A DNA stretch of 64,000 nt from CAZBWP01 sp964630265 (GTDB taxonomy: Bacteria > Pseudomonadota > Alphaproteobacteria > Rhodospirillales > Defluviicoccaceae). Positions 22,477 to 31,414 of the stretch are shown here, one piece after another (position 1 is the stretch's first letter; the number at the start of each line of letters is the position of its first letter). The translations under genes and the position numbers were made by a program. The notes beneath the pieces are model-generated. The model saw only the letters and a program-made list of their open reading frames with translations, made no database searches and was not told the origin of the DNA. The stretch is taken from contig CAZVRW010000002.1 of the NCBI GenBank assembly GCA_964630265.1, forward strand, positions 24,164 to 88,163. The letters run 5' to 3'.

Positions 22477-24831
22477 ATGTACAAGATCCTCCGCCGCGAA
22501 GCGTTTTCCGACACCACCTTCCTCTGGGAGGTGGCCGCCGCCGATGTCGCCGAGGCGGCCCAGCCCGGCCAGTTCGTGATGCTCCGGCTGCACGACGGCA
22601 GCGAGCGCATACCCCTGACCATCGCCGACTATGACCGCGAGCGCGGCACCATCACCATGGTGGTGCAGGCGCTCGGCAAGACCACCCGCGAGATGCGCGA
22701 CGGCTACGCCGAAGGCGACACCTTTCTCGACTTCGTCGGGCCGCTGGGCATGCCGCAGCATGTGAACGGCGTCGGCCACGTCGTCCTGGTCGGTGGCGGT
22801 CTCGGGGTCGCCCCGATCTTTCCGCAGCTCCGCGCGTTCAAGGCGGCGGGCAATCGGACCACGGGCATCATCGGCTTCCGCTCCCGCGATCTGGTGTTCT
22901 GGGAGGACCGCTTCGCCGACTGGTGCGACGAGTTGATCGTCTGCACCGACGATGGCAGCTACGGGCGTCCCGGCCTGGTGACCGCGGCGCTGAACGACGT
23001 GCTCACCGCCGCCGCGCCGGATCTCGTCGTCGCCATCGGACCGTTGCCGATGATGCGCGCCTGCGCCGAGACCACCCGCCCGTTCGGCGTCAAGACCTCG
23101 GTGTCGCTGAATGCGATCATGGTCGACGGCACCGGCATGTGCGGTTCCTGCCGGGTCACCGTCGACGGCGAGGTGCGCTTCGCCTGTGTCGACGGCCCGG
23201 ATTTCGACGCGCACGCGGTCGACTTCCAGGAACTCACCACCCGCCAGGCGCGGTTCAAGCCGGAGGAGGCGACGGCCAGCCACGCGCACGACCACGTCTG
23301 CAACCTGGAGGCCCAGCTTTTCCGCGACGAGAAGCGCAACTACAAGAAGCTGACGCAGGTGGCGCCAAACCAGACCGCGATGCCCGAGCGGGATCCGGTG
23401 GTGCGCGCCACCAACTTCCAGGAGGTCAATCTCGGCTACGATCTCGCGCTGGCGCTGGAGGAGGCCGAGCGCTGCATCCAGTGCAAGAAACCGACCTGCA
23501 TCGCCGGCTGCCCCGTCTCCATCGACATTCCGCGGTTCATCCGCCATCTGCTGATCCGCGATCTCGATGGCGCGCTCGCCGTCATCAACGAATCCAACCT
23601 GTTTCCTTCGATCTGTGGGCGAGTCTGTCCGCAGGAGAGCCAGTGCGAGAGCCAGTGCGTGATCGCCCGAAAGATGGAACCGGTGGCGATCGGGCGGCTC
23701 GAACGCTTCGTCGGCGACAGCGCGCGGCCGTCGCGGGCGGTGCCGTCGGCGCGCAACGGGCAGGGCGGGCGCGTCGCCATCATCGGCTCGGGTCCGGCCG
23801 GCCTCGCGGCGGCGGGTGATCTCATCCGCCAGGGGACGGCGGTGACGGTGTTCGAAGCGCTGCACGTGGTCGGCGGCGTCCTGCGCTATGGCATTCCGGC
23901 GTTTCGGCTGCCGCGGGACATCATCGAACGCGAAGTGCAGCGCCTGAAGGATCTCGGCGTCGAGTTCCGCACCAACAAGGTGGTGGGCAAGACCTACACC
24001 ATCGATCAGTTGCGCCACGACCAGAACTTCGACGCCGTGTTCATCGCCGCCGGCGCCGGCGCACCGTCGTTCCTCGGCATTCCCGGCGAGTCCGCCCGCC
24101 AGGTGTTCTCGGCGAACGAGTTCCTCACCCGCGTCAACCTGATGGGCGGCGACCGCTTTCCCCATGTCGACACACCGCTCGGCGTCGGCCGCAGCGTCGT
24201 CGTCATCGGTGCCGGCAACACCGCCATGGACTGTCTGCGCGTCGCCCGGCGCATCGGCGCCGACAGCGTGCGCTGCGTCTATCGCCGGTCCGAGGCGGAG
24301 GCGCCGGCCCGCATCGAGGAGTTGCGTCATGCCAAGGAGGAGGGGGTGGAGTTCTTCTTCCTGCATGCGCCGGTGGCGATCCTCACGACCGAAGCGGGGG
24401 ACGTCTATGGCATGACGGTGGAACGCATGGAACTCGGCGAGCCGGACGAGCGCGGCCGGCGGACGCCGCTGGGAACCGGCGACATCCGCGATCTCGATTG
24501 CGACACCGTGATCTCCGCCCTCGGCACCAAGGCCAATCCCATCGTCACCCGATCGGCACCGGACCTCGGCGTCAACCGCTGGGGCTACATCGTTGCCGAC
24601 GAGGCCACCCAGGCCACCAACGTGCCGGGCGTCTTTGCCGGCGGCGACATCGTTACCGGCGGCGCCACGGTCATTCTGGCGATGGGTGCCGGCCGGCGCG
24701 CCGCCAGGGCGATCGCCGCCTATCTGGCCGACCCGGACCGGGCTTGGCCGGTCACCGTCACGCCGGAGGCGGCCGCCTCGCCGGCGGCCGTTCCCGAGCG
24801 AGCGTCCGAGCAGGCGCTCGCCGCAACCTGA
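22477..24831 (+). CDS. fused NfnA-NfnB-like (SudBA/GltD-type) flavo-iron-sulfur oxidoreductase
   Basis: This 784-residue protein joins two subunits normally separate in NfnAB/SudBA. Residues 1-270 are a ferredoxin-reductase-like FAD/NAD domain (IPLTIADYD; VLVGGGLGVAPIFPQL) with [2Fe-2S] cysteines 222, 225 and 237. Residues about 300-770 are a GltD/SudA-type module. It has two [4Fe-4S] cysteine groups (CIQCKKPTCIAGCP from 333; CGRVCPQESQCESQC), an FAD loop IGSGPAGLAAAGDL, an NADP loop IGAGNTAMDCLRVAR and a closing AGGDIVTGGATV. The relatives move electrons between NADH, ferredoxin and NADPH. Placed after nifW, it could supply reduced ferredoxin for nitrogenase; this is inference. No glutamate synthase large subunit is nearby, so a GltD role is unlikely. 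Confidence 0.88.
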   Translation: MYKILRREAFSDTTFLWEVAAADVAEAAQPGQFVMLRLHDGSERIPLTIADYDRERGTITMVVQALGKTTREMRDGYAEGDTFLDFVGPLGMPQHVNGVGHVVLVGGGLGVAPIFPQLRAFKAAGNRTTGIIGFRSRDLVFWEDRFADWCDELIVCTDDGSYGRPGLVTAALNDVLTAAAPDLVVAIGPLPMMRACAETTRPFGVKTSVSLNAIMVDGTGMCGSCRVTVDGEVRFACVDGPDFDAHAVDFQELTTRQARFKPEEATASHAHDHVCNLEAQLFRDEKRNYKKLTQVAPNQTAMPERDPVVRATNFQEVNLGYDLALALEEAERCIQCKKPTCIAGCPVSIDIPRFIRHLLIRDLDGALAVINESNLFPSICGRVCPQESQCESQCVIARKMEPVAIGRLERFVGDSARPSRAVPSARNGQGGRVAIIGSGPAGLAAAGDLIRQGTAVTVFEALHVVGGVLRYGIPAFRLPRDIIEREVQRLKDLGVEFRTNKVVGKTYTIDQLRHDQNFDAVFIAAGAGAPSFLGIPGESARQVFSANEFLTRVNLMGGDRFPHVDTPLGVGRSVVVIGAGNTAMDCLRVARRIGADSVRCVYRRSEAEAPARIEELRHAKEEGVEFFFLHAPVAILTTEAGDVYGMTVERMELGEPDERGRRTPLGTGDIRDLDCDTVISALGTKANPIVTRSAPDLGVNRWGYIVADEATQATNVPGVFAGGDIVTGGATVILAMGAGRRAARAIAAYLADPDRAWPVTVTPEAAASPAAVPERASEQALAAT

Positions 24832-24845
24832 TGGGGAGATCCGCG

Positions 24846-25478
24846 ATGCTGTGTCCGAAATGCCGTCGTCCGCTCGAAGGTGACGAGGCGTACATTTGCT
24901 GTGGGACGTCGACGCTCGAGTGGCGCTGCACCGCCTGCCACAAGGTCAGCGAAGGCTTCGCCTTTCCCTACGGTCGCTGCCCGCTGTGCGGTGGCGGCCT
25001 GGAGGTGCTGGATCCGCGATCCATCGGCGATGCCCCGGCGCTCGATGCGGTGCGGGCCGCGTTCGAGATCGAACTCGGCGGTCGCGCCTTCTACGACCGG
25101 GCCGCGACCGAGGCCGACCATCCGCTGATGCGCGACGTCTTCGCCCGGCTCGCCGCCATGGAGGCGGAGCACATGGATATCCTGTCGCGCCGCTATCACC
25201 TCGCGGTGCCGGCGACGTCGGCGGACTTCGCCGTCGAGCGGGCCGCCATCTTCGCCGGCATCGAGAGTCGACCGAACGATCCCGCGAACCTGTTCCGCAT
25301 CGCCATCGCCTGTGAGGAGCGTGCCGCGGCGTTCTTCAGCGCGCAGACGGAGCAGGTACCGGCGGACTCGTCAGCCTACGAGCTCTATCGCGAGCTGGCC
25401 GCGGAAGAGCGCGAACACGCGGCGCTTCTGGCGACGGAACTTGAGCGCTGGCAGAGCGGCAAGCCCGGTCTGCTCTGA
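24846..25478 (+). CDS. rubrerythrin-like protein with N-terminal zinc-ribbon/rubredoxin-type domain
   Basis: The 210-residue protein starts with a cysteine-rich region of about 50 residues (CPKCRRPL, YICC, CTAC, CPLCGGG), which looks like zinc ribbon or rubredoxin knots. A four-helix ferritin-like domain follows from about 70, with diiron-type ligand motifs EIELGGRAFY, MEAEHM, CEERAAAFF and EEREHAALL. Rubrerythrins reduce hydrogen peroxide. Here the metal-ribbon part is at the N-terminus, the reverse of the classical order. I prefer ATG 24846 because GGGGAG lies 8 bases before it; ATG 24831 would overlap the previous stop. Protection of nitrogenase is a reasonable inference. Confidence 0.8.
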   Translation: MLCPKCRRPLEGDEAYICCGTSTLEWRCTACHKVSEGFAFPYGRCPLCGGGLEVLDPRSIGDAPALDAVRAAFEIELGGRAFYDRAATEADHPLMRDVFARLAAMEAEHMDILSRRYHLAVPATSADFAVERAAIFAGIESRPNDPANLFRIAIACEERAAAFFSAQTEQVPADSSAYELYRELAAEEREHAALLATELERWQSGKPGLL

Positions 25479-25523
25479 TCCCGGCGCAGTGGTCCGCGGC
25501 GGCCGAGCCGCCCGTGGGCCTTC

Positions 25524-25571
25524 GCGGGACGGCGGTCTCCGCCCGGTGACCGCCGTCCCGCCTTTCTGTTT
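25524..25571 (+). terminator. intrinsic terminator closing the nif cluster
   Basis: A perfect 14-bp stem (GCGGGACGGCGGTC at 25524-25537, GACCGCCGTCCCGC at 25548-25561) with a 10-base loop is followed by CTTTCTGTTT. It is the strongest terminator signal in the window and separates the nif and contractile-injection transcripts. Confidence 0.85.
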
Positions 25572-25629
25572 CGCCTCCCACCCAACATCGCAGCGCTTCT
25601 TCTCCAAACGGACGGGTCGCAACACCCTC

Positions 25630-25658
25630 TTGCAGGAGGGCGCGTCTGCGGCTATGAT
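25630..25658 (+). promoter_or_regulatory. candidate sigma-70 promoter for the contractile injection operon
   Basis: TTGCAG (25630-25635), a 17-base spacer and TATGAT (25653-25658) resemble a vegetative promoter, inside the only AT-rich patch (25650-25692) of this gap. It is about 160 bp before the sheath gene. The -35 element matches weakly beyond TTG. No other signal is seen between here and 25818. Confidence 0.4.
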
Positions 25659-25818
25659 TTGCAATTAATGGTAAATTTTGGTTGTTTTTGAGACGCAAGC
25701 TTTCGCCCTGTTTCGGTTCCTCGCAAGCAAACGCTAAGCTGCCGGCCGCTGGGGCACGGTGGCGCCGTGATGTCGTCGGGACGCAAAGCCTTTCGGGTCG
25801 CTATCTGGGAGCTCTCCT

Positions 25819-27729
25819 ATGACCACTCCGCTCACCCCTGGTGTCTATGTCCGTGAAGCGCCGGGCGGCGCCCGCAGCATCGAGGCGGCGCCGACCGCGG
25901 TGACCATCTTCGTCGGCGAGACCGAACGCGGCCCGGTCGGCCCGACATCGATCACCAGCCCGCTCCAGTATCAACGGCTGTTCGGTGGCTTCCGGCGCGA
26001 CGACGCGACCACGACCACGGCGCAGTTGTTCATGCCCTATGCCGTCCGCGGCTTTTTCGAGAACGGCGGGCCGCGCGCCTACGTCTTCCGCTTGGTGAGT
26101 GGTACCGCGGCCACCGCGACCCGGTCCGTGACCGGCGTCCAGTTCGCCGGCATCGGCGTCACCGACGGCGCCACGACCGCGCGCATCGAGGCGCGGATGT
26201 TCGGCGTCCCCGGCACCATGATCCGCCTGCAGATCACCGACGCGACCAGCGCCAATGCGGCGGAGTTCAACCTGGCCGTCGAGGTGTCCAGCGACGACGG
26301 CGCGACCTTCGCCCCTCGCGCGACGACGCCCTTGTATGAGAACCTGACGGCCGTGCCGGGCTCTCCCAACAACGTCCTCACCCGGCTGGCCGCCGACCCC
26401 GACATCGCCTGGAATGGCCCGCCGATCCGGCCCAACAACGCCGCCGATCAACGCCTGCAGATCAGCGGCGCGGCGCCGACGGCGACACTGCAGGCGGCGG
26501 CGCCGGGGATCTGGGCGACGCGGCTGCGCATCGCCGTCGATAACGCCACCGATGGCGATCCCAACCGCTTCAACCTCATCGTCTTCTATCAGGCGCCGGG
26601 CGAGACCGCGCACGCCGAGGTCGAGCGCTTCGAGGGCCTGTCGGCCGATGCCTCGGACGAGAAGTACCTCGTCGACCAACTCGCCCGCTCGGCCTTTCTG
26701 CGCTGGGGCGGCACGCCGCTGCGGGCCGAAAACGTCGGCAATCCTGCTGCGATCCCGCCGGGGGTCCCCTTGGACGGCACCAGCGGAACGTCCGACATCC
26801 CCGGCAGTACCGGCACCGGTGGCGACGCCACCTTCGGGGCCGCCAACTATAACGCGGCGTTGCGCCGCGGTCTCGACGGCGTCGAGGACGCGGCCCTCAT
26901 CGTCTGCGCCTCGGACGGCATGTTGAATGCCGCCACCGAGGCCGAGCACAACGGCCTGATCAACGCCGTCCTGGGCTATGTGGAGATTAGGCCGCAGCGC
27001 GACCTGTTTCTCGTCGCCGATGCGCCGCGCTCGACGGCCGCGAACGATCCGGTGGCCAACGCGGTGACGGCGGCGCGCACCGGCATCAATGCCTCCGATC
27101 ATCTGGGGCTCTACTGGCCGAGGATCGTCATCAACGACCCGGTCGGGGTGGGGCGCAATCCGACGCGGGCGGTGCCGGCGGCCGGCCACATCGCCGGGCT
27201 CTATGGTCGGACGGATGGGCGCCGCGGCGTCTGGAAGGTGGCGGCCGGCATCGGCGCCACGGTGACGGGCGCGGTCGGGCTCGACTTCAATGTTCTCGAC
27301 CAGCACCAGGACCGGATGAACCCGCACGGCCTCAACGCGCTCCGCACCATCCCCGGCGCCGGCCGGGTGGCGTGGGGCGGGCGGACCCGGCGGCCGACCA
27401 CCGAATGGCGCTACATCAACGTCCGCCGCACCGCCATGTTCCTGCGCAAGTCCATCTACAACGGCATCCAGTGGGCGGTGTTCGAGGGCAACGACGAACG
27501 CCTCTGGGCGGCGCTGCGGCAGACCATCGGCGCCTTCATGGAGGCGCAGTTCCGCAACGGCGCCTTTGCCGGCGCCACCAGCCGGGATGCCTATTTCGTC
27601 AAATGCGATTCCGACACGACAACGCCCGATGACCAAGCCGCCGGCATCGTCAACGTGCAGGTCGGCTTCGCGCCGCTGCGGCCCGCCGAGTTCGTCATCG
27701 TCACCTTGAGCCAGAAGACCAGCAGCTAG
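25819..27729 (+). CDS. contractile tail sheath protein (eCIS)
   Basis: This 636-residue protein opens with the sheath hallmark TPGVYVREAPGGARSIEAAPTAVTIFVG. Its C-terminus carries the conserved sheath domain (RRPTTEWRYINVRRTAMFLRKSIYNGIQWAVFEGN...LWAALRQTIGAFM) and closes with GFAPLRPAEFVIVTL. Residues about 95-330 form a variable surface domain with Gly/Thr-rich parts. Sheath subunits stack around the tube and contract to drive it out. GGGAG precedes the ATG. Only one sheath gene is present, unlike PVC/Afp loci, which have several. First gene of the operon. Confidence 0.95.
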   Translation: MTTPLTPGVYVREAPGGARSIEAAPTAVTIFVGETERGPVGPTSITSPLQYQRLFGGFRRDDATTTTAQLFMPYAVRGFFENGGPRAYVFRLVSGTAATATRSVTGVQFAGIGVTDGATTARIEARMFGVPGTMIRLQITDATSANAAEFNLAVEVSSDDGATFAPRATTPLYENLTAVPGSPNNVLTRLAADPDIAWNGPPIRPNNAADQRLQISGAAPTATLQAAAPGIWATRLRIAVDNATDGDPNRFNLIVFYQAPGETAHAEVERFEGLSADASDEKYLVDQLARSAFLRWGGTPLRAENVGNPAAIPPGVPLDGTSGTSDIPGSTGTGGDATFGAANYNAALRRGLDGVEDAALIVCASDGMLNAATEAEHNGLINAVLGYVEIRPQRDLFLVADAPRSTAANDPVANAVTAARTGINASDHLGLYWPRIVINDPVGVGRNPTRAVPAAGHIAGLYGRTDGRRGVWKVAAGIGATVTGAVGLDFNVLDQHQDRMNPHGLNALRTIPGAGRVAWGGRTRRPTTEWRYINVRRTAMFLRKSIYNGIQWAVFEGNDERLWAALRQTIGAFMEAQFRNGAFAGATSRDAYFVKCDSDTTTPDDQAAGIVNVQVGFAPLRPAEFVIVTLSQKTSS

Positions 27730-27745
27730 CGGGGAGGGCCGATCC

Positions 27746-28246
27746 ATGCCGATGTTCAACGTCAACGCGCACCGCATCGACCCCTACAAGAACTTCCGCT
27801 TCCGGGTGAGTTGGGACAACACCACGGTGGCGGCGCTTTCGAAAATGTCGGCGGTCAAGAAGATGACCGAGGCGATCGAGTGGCGCGCCGCCGCCGACGG
27901 CGGCATCGTCCGCAAGCTGCCCGGGCGGACCAAGTTCGAGCCGATCACCTTCGAGGCCGGGCTGACCCATGATCAGCAGTTTCTCACCTGGGCCAACCAG
28001 GTGAACAACCCGGCGGGCGAGGCCGCCAACTCGCCGTTGAACTATCGCAAGGACGTCCGGGTGGAAGTGCTCAACATGCAGAACGAGCCGGTGATGGCCT
28101 TCAACCTGATCCGGGCGTGGGCGAGCGAGTTCCAGGCGCTGCCGGAGATGGACGCCAACGCCAACGCCATCGCCATTCAGACGCTGAAGGTCGAGTACGA
28201 GAATTTCGTTCTCGACGACGGCTTGGTCGAACCCGCCGAAAGCTGA
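27746..28246 (+). CDS. contractile injection system tube protein (gp19-like)
   Basis: The 166-residue product fits T4-type tail tube (gp19/Hcp-like): an NFRFRVSWDNTTVAALSKMSAVKKMTE opening, the acidic substitution loop, GLTHDQQFLTWANQV and the final IAIQTLKVEYENFVLDD. Tube subunits form the hollow needle inside the sheath. GGGGAGGG lies upstream of the ATG and 16 bp separate it from the sheath gene. A single tube gene is seen; initiator-type paralogues must come from the other CIS-tube protein at 33602. Confidence 0.93.
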   Translation: MPMFNVNAHRIDPYKNFRFRVSWDNTTVAALSKMSAVKKMTEAIEWRAAADGGIVRKLPGRTKFEPITFEAGLTHDQQFLTWANQVNNPAGEAANSPLNYRKDVRVEVLNMQNEPVMAFNLIRAWASEFQALPEMDANANAIAIQTLKVEYENFVLDDGLVEPAES

Positions 28247-28261
28247 TGCGGCGGATCGGGA

Positions 28262-29035
28262 ATGCCCGGACGCGCGCTGACCGAAGCCGATCTCACCGGC
28301 CGCGACGAACTCGGCTTTCTCGGTCCGGGCGGACCGGTCAGTCGGCTCATCGCTCTCGGCGCGCGCGGTGATCGCCGGGAAGAACAGCGACTGCGGGCGC
28401 TGCCGCTCGCGGCGTGGGAGAGTGAAGTGCTGGGTTTGCGCCAAGCCACCATCGGCCCGAACGTCGAGGCGGAACTCGGTTGCCCCGCGTGCGACACCGA
28501 CAACCTGCTGATCTTCGCCATCGCCGATTTGCCGCGGGCGACTGCCCCGGCTGCCGACGCGCCCCCCGAGGCGCCTTCCGAAGCACCCCCTGAGGTGGCG
28601 CTGCGGTCGCTGACGGCGGGGGACGTTGCCGACCTGGAGGCGTCGGGGCGCACCGGCGCGGCGGCGCTTGCCTTTCTGCTCGCGCGGGCCGGCGGACTGG
28701 ACGAGACCGCGGCAACGGCCCGGCTCGCCGGCCCCGACGGCCCAGCATTGACCGCGGCGCTGGAGGGGGCCGCCGCCGGTCTCGGCCTCGACCTCGCCAC
28801 CCGCTGCGTCGAGTGTGGGGCCGACATTACCGCCCCCTTCGACGTGGCCGCCTTCGTCGCTGCCGAGCTGGCCGGGCGTGCCGAACGGTTGCTCGACGAG
28901 ATTCACCTCATCGCCGCCACCTACCATTGGTCGGAGGCGGAGATCCTGGATCTCCCCTATCCGCGGCGGCAGACCTACGTCGCCCGGATCCTGCGCGCGC
29001 GGGCGCTCCCGCACAGTCTCGGCGCCGTCGCCTGA
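28262..29035 (+). CDS. eCIS baseplate protein with zinc-ribbon-like Cys pairs and gp26/DUF6760-like C-terminus
   Basis: The 257-residue protein contains two spaced Cys pairs (CPAC near residue 74 and CVEC near 182) that could form a T4-gp26-like zinc knot, and an Ala/Pro-rich linker at about 93-120. The C-terminal segment AERLLDEIHLIAATYHWSEAEILDLPYPRRQTYV resembles the short gp26/DUF6760-type baseplate protein found after tube genes in many contractile systems. That motif is typically YHW-x-x-x-E-I-L-x-L. A role in hub or baseplate assembly is inferred from this and from its place directly after the tube. Confidence 0.65.
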   Translation: MPGRALTEADLTGRDELGFLGPGGPVSRLIALGARGDRREEQRLRALPLAAWESEVLGLRQATIGPNVEAELGCPACDTDNLLIFAIADLPRATAPAADAPPEAPSEAPPEVALRSLTAGDVADLEASGRTGAAALAFLLARAGGLDETAATARLAGPDGPALTAALEGAAAGLGLDLATRCVECGADITAPFDVAAFVAAELAGRAERLLDEIHLIAATYHWSEAEILDLPYPRRQTYVARILRARALPHSLGAVA

Positions 29036-29041
29036 GGCGTC

Positions 29042-30241
29042 ATGGGACCGCGTCTCGCACGGCTGATCGGAGAGCCCGTCGCGGCGACGGCGAGGCAGGA
29101 CGCCCGCCGGCTGGCGGAACCGCGGCCGGCGGGCGCGGCGCGCGACCGGGTCGCCAATGACCGGGCCGCCAGTAAGGGCGCGGCAACGGCAGCGCCCCTC
29201 GGCCTCGCCGGCGCCGCAGCGGACGGGCCGATGGCCACGCCGCCACCGACACCAGCCGCACCGTCGACAGCCCCCGTCGGCCGGTCACGGACAGTGCCGT
29301 CGGTCTCGCGCCCGGCGGCACCGTTTTCGCATCCCGGACGCTCACGGGCGCCGGGAGACCAATCTGTCCAGCTGACGCCATCCGACCGCGATCCGGCACC
29401 GGATCGGTTGGCCGGGGCGGCGCCTGACCGTGCGTCGGGCGGACCGGGCGGAGCGCCGCGCGCCCGTCGCCGCGTGCGGCTCGGTGACCTCGCGGCCGAG
29501 GCGCGGCTGAGCTCACCGCCGGCCGCACCGCCGCCCGCATCGCCGCCCGCACCGCCGCCCGCAATCGTCACGCCGCGAACCATCATCGCGCCGACGCCGC
29601 CGGCGGCCGGCCCGGCCATCCATGCGGCGCCCGGGCGCGGGGCCGCCGCCGCCCGACCGTCGGCGTCGGCAGCGGTCGCGCCGCCCAACCCGTCGCCGCC
29701 CACCCCGCGGCCGTCTGCCGAAACGCCGCCCGGCGGTGAGGCTGCCGGCGGTCTCGCGTCCGGAGGCACCCCCGCGGCTCCGGCGGAGCCCCGCGGTGTC
29801 CGTTCCCTCGTTGCGCCGGGGGGCGATCAGGCGGTTGCCAGGGCGGTGCCGCCGGAGGCCGCGGCGGTCACCCGGGCGCCCACGGCGGACGCCGCCACGC
29901 CGCCGCCCGAGCGGGGTCCGGGCCGGCGGCCGGATGGCGGGCCGGATGGGGGGCCGGATGGGGGGCCGGACGGAGAACCTGACCGGGAGCTGGATCGGGA
30001 GTTGGGGCCGGCGCTGGAGTGGGCGCTGCGGGGGGCGGTGCGGCCGCGCCCCGACCAGCCGGCGGGATTACCCGTCGCGGCGCACGCGGCCGGCCTCGCC
30101 GCCGACCGTCCACCCTCGGTCCGCGTCGAAATCGGCAAGATCACGGTGGCGAGCCGAACCGAGGGCGGTGCCACGCGGCCGCCGGCACGCCGGCGTGCGC
30201 CGCGCCGCCATGCCATTCCGCTGGGCGGTGGAGGGGCCTAG
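29042..30241 (+). CDS. proline/alanine-rich disordered protein of the eCIS operon
   Basis: The 399-residue product is almost wholly Pro, Ala, Gly, Arg and Asp and is predicted disordered. It includes a run of four 12-bp repeats coding PDGG (29928-29975). Only the last 60 residues look ordered: VRVEIGKITVASR followed by an Arg-rich tail and HAIPLGGGGA. A similar IGxIxV strand starts the 95-residue protein at 33318. Codon-position GC bias and the close fit between its neighbours (6 bp and 3 bp gaps) support it being translated. Function unknown; a flexible linker or assembly factor is possible. Confidence 0.65.
   Translation: MGPRLARLIGEPVAATARQDARRLAEPRPAGAARDRVANDRAASKGAATAAPLGLAGAAADGPMATPPPTPAAPSTAPVGRSRTVPSVSRPAAPFSHPGRSRAPGDQSVQLTPSDRDPAPDRLAGAAPDRASGGPGGAPRARRRVRLGDLAAEARLSSPPAAPPPASPPAPPPAIVTPRTIIAPTPPAAGPAIHAAPGRGAAAARPSASAAVAPPNPSPPTPRPSAETPPGGEAAGGLASGGTPAAPAEPRGVRSLVAPGGDQAVARAVPPEAAAVTRAPTADAATPPPERGPGRRPDGGPDGGPDGGPDGEPDRELDRELGPALEWALRGAVRPRPDQPAGLPVAAHAAGLAADRPPSVRVEIGKITVASRTEGGATRPPARRRAPRRHAIPLGGGGA
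29928..29975 (+). repeat. 12-bp tandem repeat, four units, inside the proline-rich gene
   Basis: Units of the form GGCCGGATGGGG (first and last slightly varied) encode repeated PDGG. Such in-frame 12-bp repeats can change copy number without breaking the frame. Confidence 0.7.
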
Positions 30242-30244
30242 GCG

Positions 30245-31414
30245 ATGGCGCGCTTTGCCAACCTGCACGACGCCGGCGCGGCCGTGGCCAGTCATATCCG
30301 CCGCAATCTCAACCCGCCGCTGCAGGACGTCGTCTCGGCGCCGCCCATCGAGAATCCGGCGACCGCCAGCGAGTCGATCCGCGTGTCGCTGCTGTGGATC
30401 ACGCCGCAGCCGACCCACCGCAATGATGCGCCGATCACCGGGGATGACGGCCAGACGCGGCTGCCGCCGGTGACGCTCTCCGGCTTCTACATGATCACCG
30501 CCTATGGCACCACGGGCGCCGGCGAACCGACCCAGGCGATCAACCGGCTGGGCCAGGCCATTCAGATCGTCGAGACGGCACCGGTTATCGAGTTGCCGCT
30601 GGCCGACGATCCGGTGACTCCCGGTTTCGACCCGATCCCCGGCTCCGGCCGGATGACCACGGTGCTGGTGCCGACCGCCGCCGACCTGATGGAGAAGGTG
30701 TTCACGCCGTTGCAGATGCGCCACCGCCCGTGGGCGCTGATCGAGGTCGGGCCGATCCAGCTCGAGCACCTGGGGGCGCCGCGCCCCGGTCCCGACATCG
30801 TCGCCCCGGGTGGCGTACGGCTGGCCGGACCGCGGCCGATCAGCCGCCCCGCCACCCGGCGGCTGGCACCGGCCCGGCTGCGCGCCGGCGGACGGTTGCG
30901 GCTGGACACGGTGGAGGCGGGCACGGCCGGCGAGCTTCGCCTCGGCGACCAGCGCTTCCGCCTGGTCGACGCGCCGGCAGCGGCGGACGAGATCGCCCGT
31001 CCCGACGAGGAAGGGCGGCTGTTCGTGACCTATCCCGCCGCCGGTGCGGTCGGCGACATCGATGCCGTGCTGACGGCGCCGGGAGGATCCTCCGAGCCGG
31101 TGCCGCTGTCGATCACCGCGGCCACACTCGCCGGTGTCGATGCGCCGGCGGCGCCGCTCGCCCCCGGCGACGATTTGGTGCTCACCGGGGCCGGCCTGGC
31201 CACCGCCGACCGGATCTATCTGTGGCCGGACCGGGGGATCGCGGCGCCCGCCGAGGTCATCGACCGGGCGCCGGATGCGGTCGCCGCGACGCAACTCACC
31301 GTGGCGCGGGCCGGGCTGGACGCGGCGGGGTTGGCCGGGTTGACCTACCGGGTCGCCGTGCGCATCGGTGCCAACCGCTTCACCCCCTTTGTCATCCTGG
31401 AGGTGGCGCCGTGA
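30245..31414 (+). CDS. DUF4255 / Pvc16-like tail-terminator (cap) protein
   Basis: The 389-residue protein has an N-terminal DUF4255-type domain of about 180 residues (ANLHDAGAAVASHIRRNL, SLLWITPQPTHRND, TLSGFYMITAYG, GQAIQIVET, MRHRPWALIEVGPIQLE). This is the cap protein family that ends tube and sheath growth in eCIS. Residues about 200-389 form two Ig/IPT-like beta domains, a common C-terminal addition in this family. It lies 3 bp after the proline-rich gene, and its stop overlaps the next gene's GTG by 4 bases. Confidence 0.88.
   Translation: MARFANLHDAGAAVASHIRRNLNPPLQDVVSAPPIENPATASESIRVSLLWITPQPTHRNDAPITGDDGQTRLPPVTLSGFYMITAYGTTGAGEPTQAINRLGQAIQIVETAPVIELPLADDPVTPGFDPIPGSGRMTTVLVPTAADLMEKVFTPLQMRHRPWALIEVGPIQLEHLGAPRPGPDIVAPGGVRLAGPRPISRPATRRLAPARLRAGGRLRLDTVEAGTAGELRLGDQRFRLVDAPAAADEIARPDEEGRLFVTYPAAGAVGDIDAVLTAPGGSSEPVPLSITAATLAGVDAPAAPLAPGDDLVLTGAGLATADRIYLWPDRGIAAPAEVIDRAPDAVAATQLTVARAGLDAAGLAGLTYRVAVRIGANRFTPFVILEVAP

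Noticed and set aside
22477..24831. Glutamate synthase small subunit (gltD)
   Set aside because: The N-terminal FAD/NAD plus [2Fe-2S] domain is not part of GltD and no gltB lies nearby; NfnA-NfnB fusion fits better.
24498..24845. An upstream extension of the rubrerythrin-like protein into the Nfn-like gene
   Set aside because: That part is the shadow frame of the flavoprotein; the ribosome site points to 24846.
29928..29975. A CRISPR-like or mobile repeat
   Set aside because: The units are 12-bp, in frame and inside a gene, without spacers.
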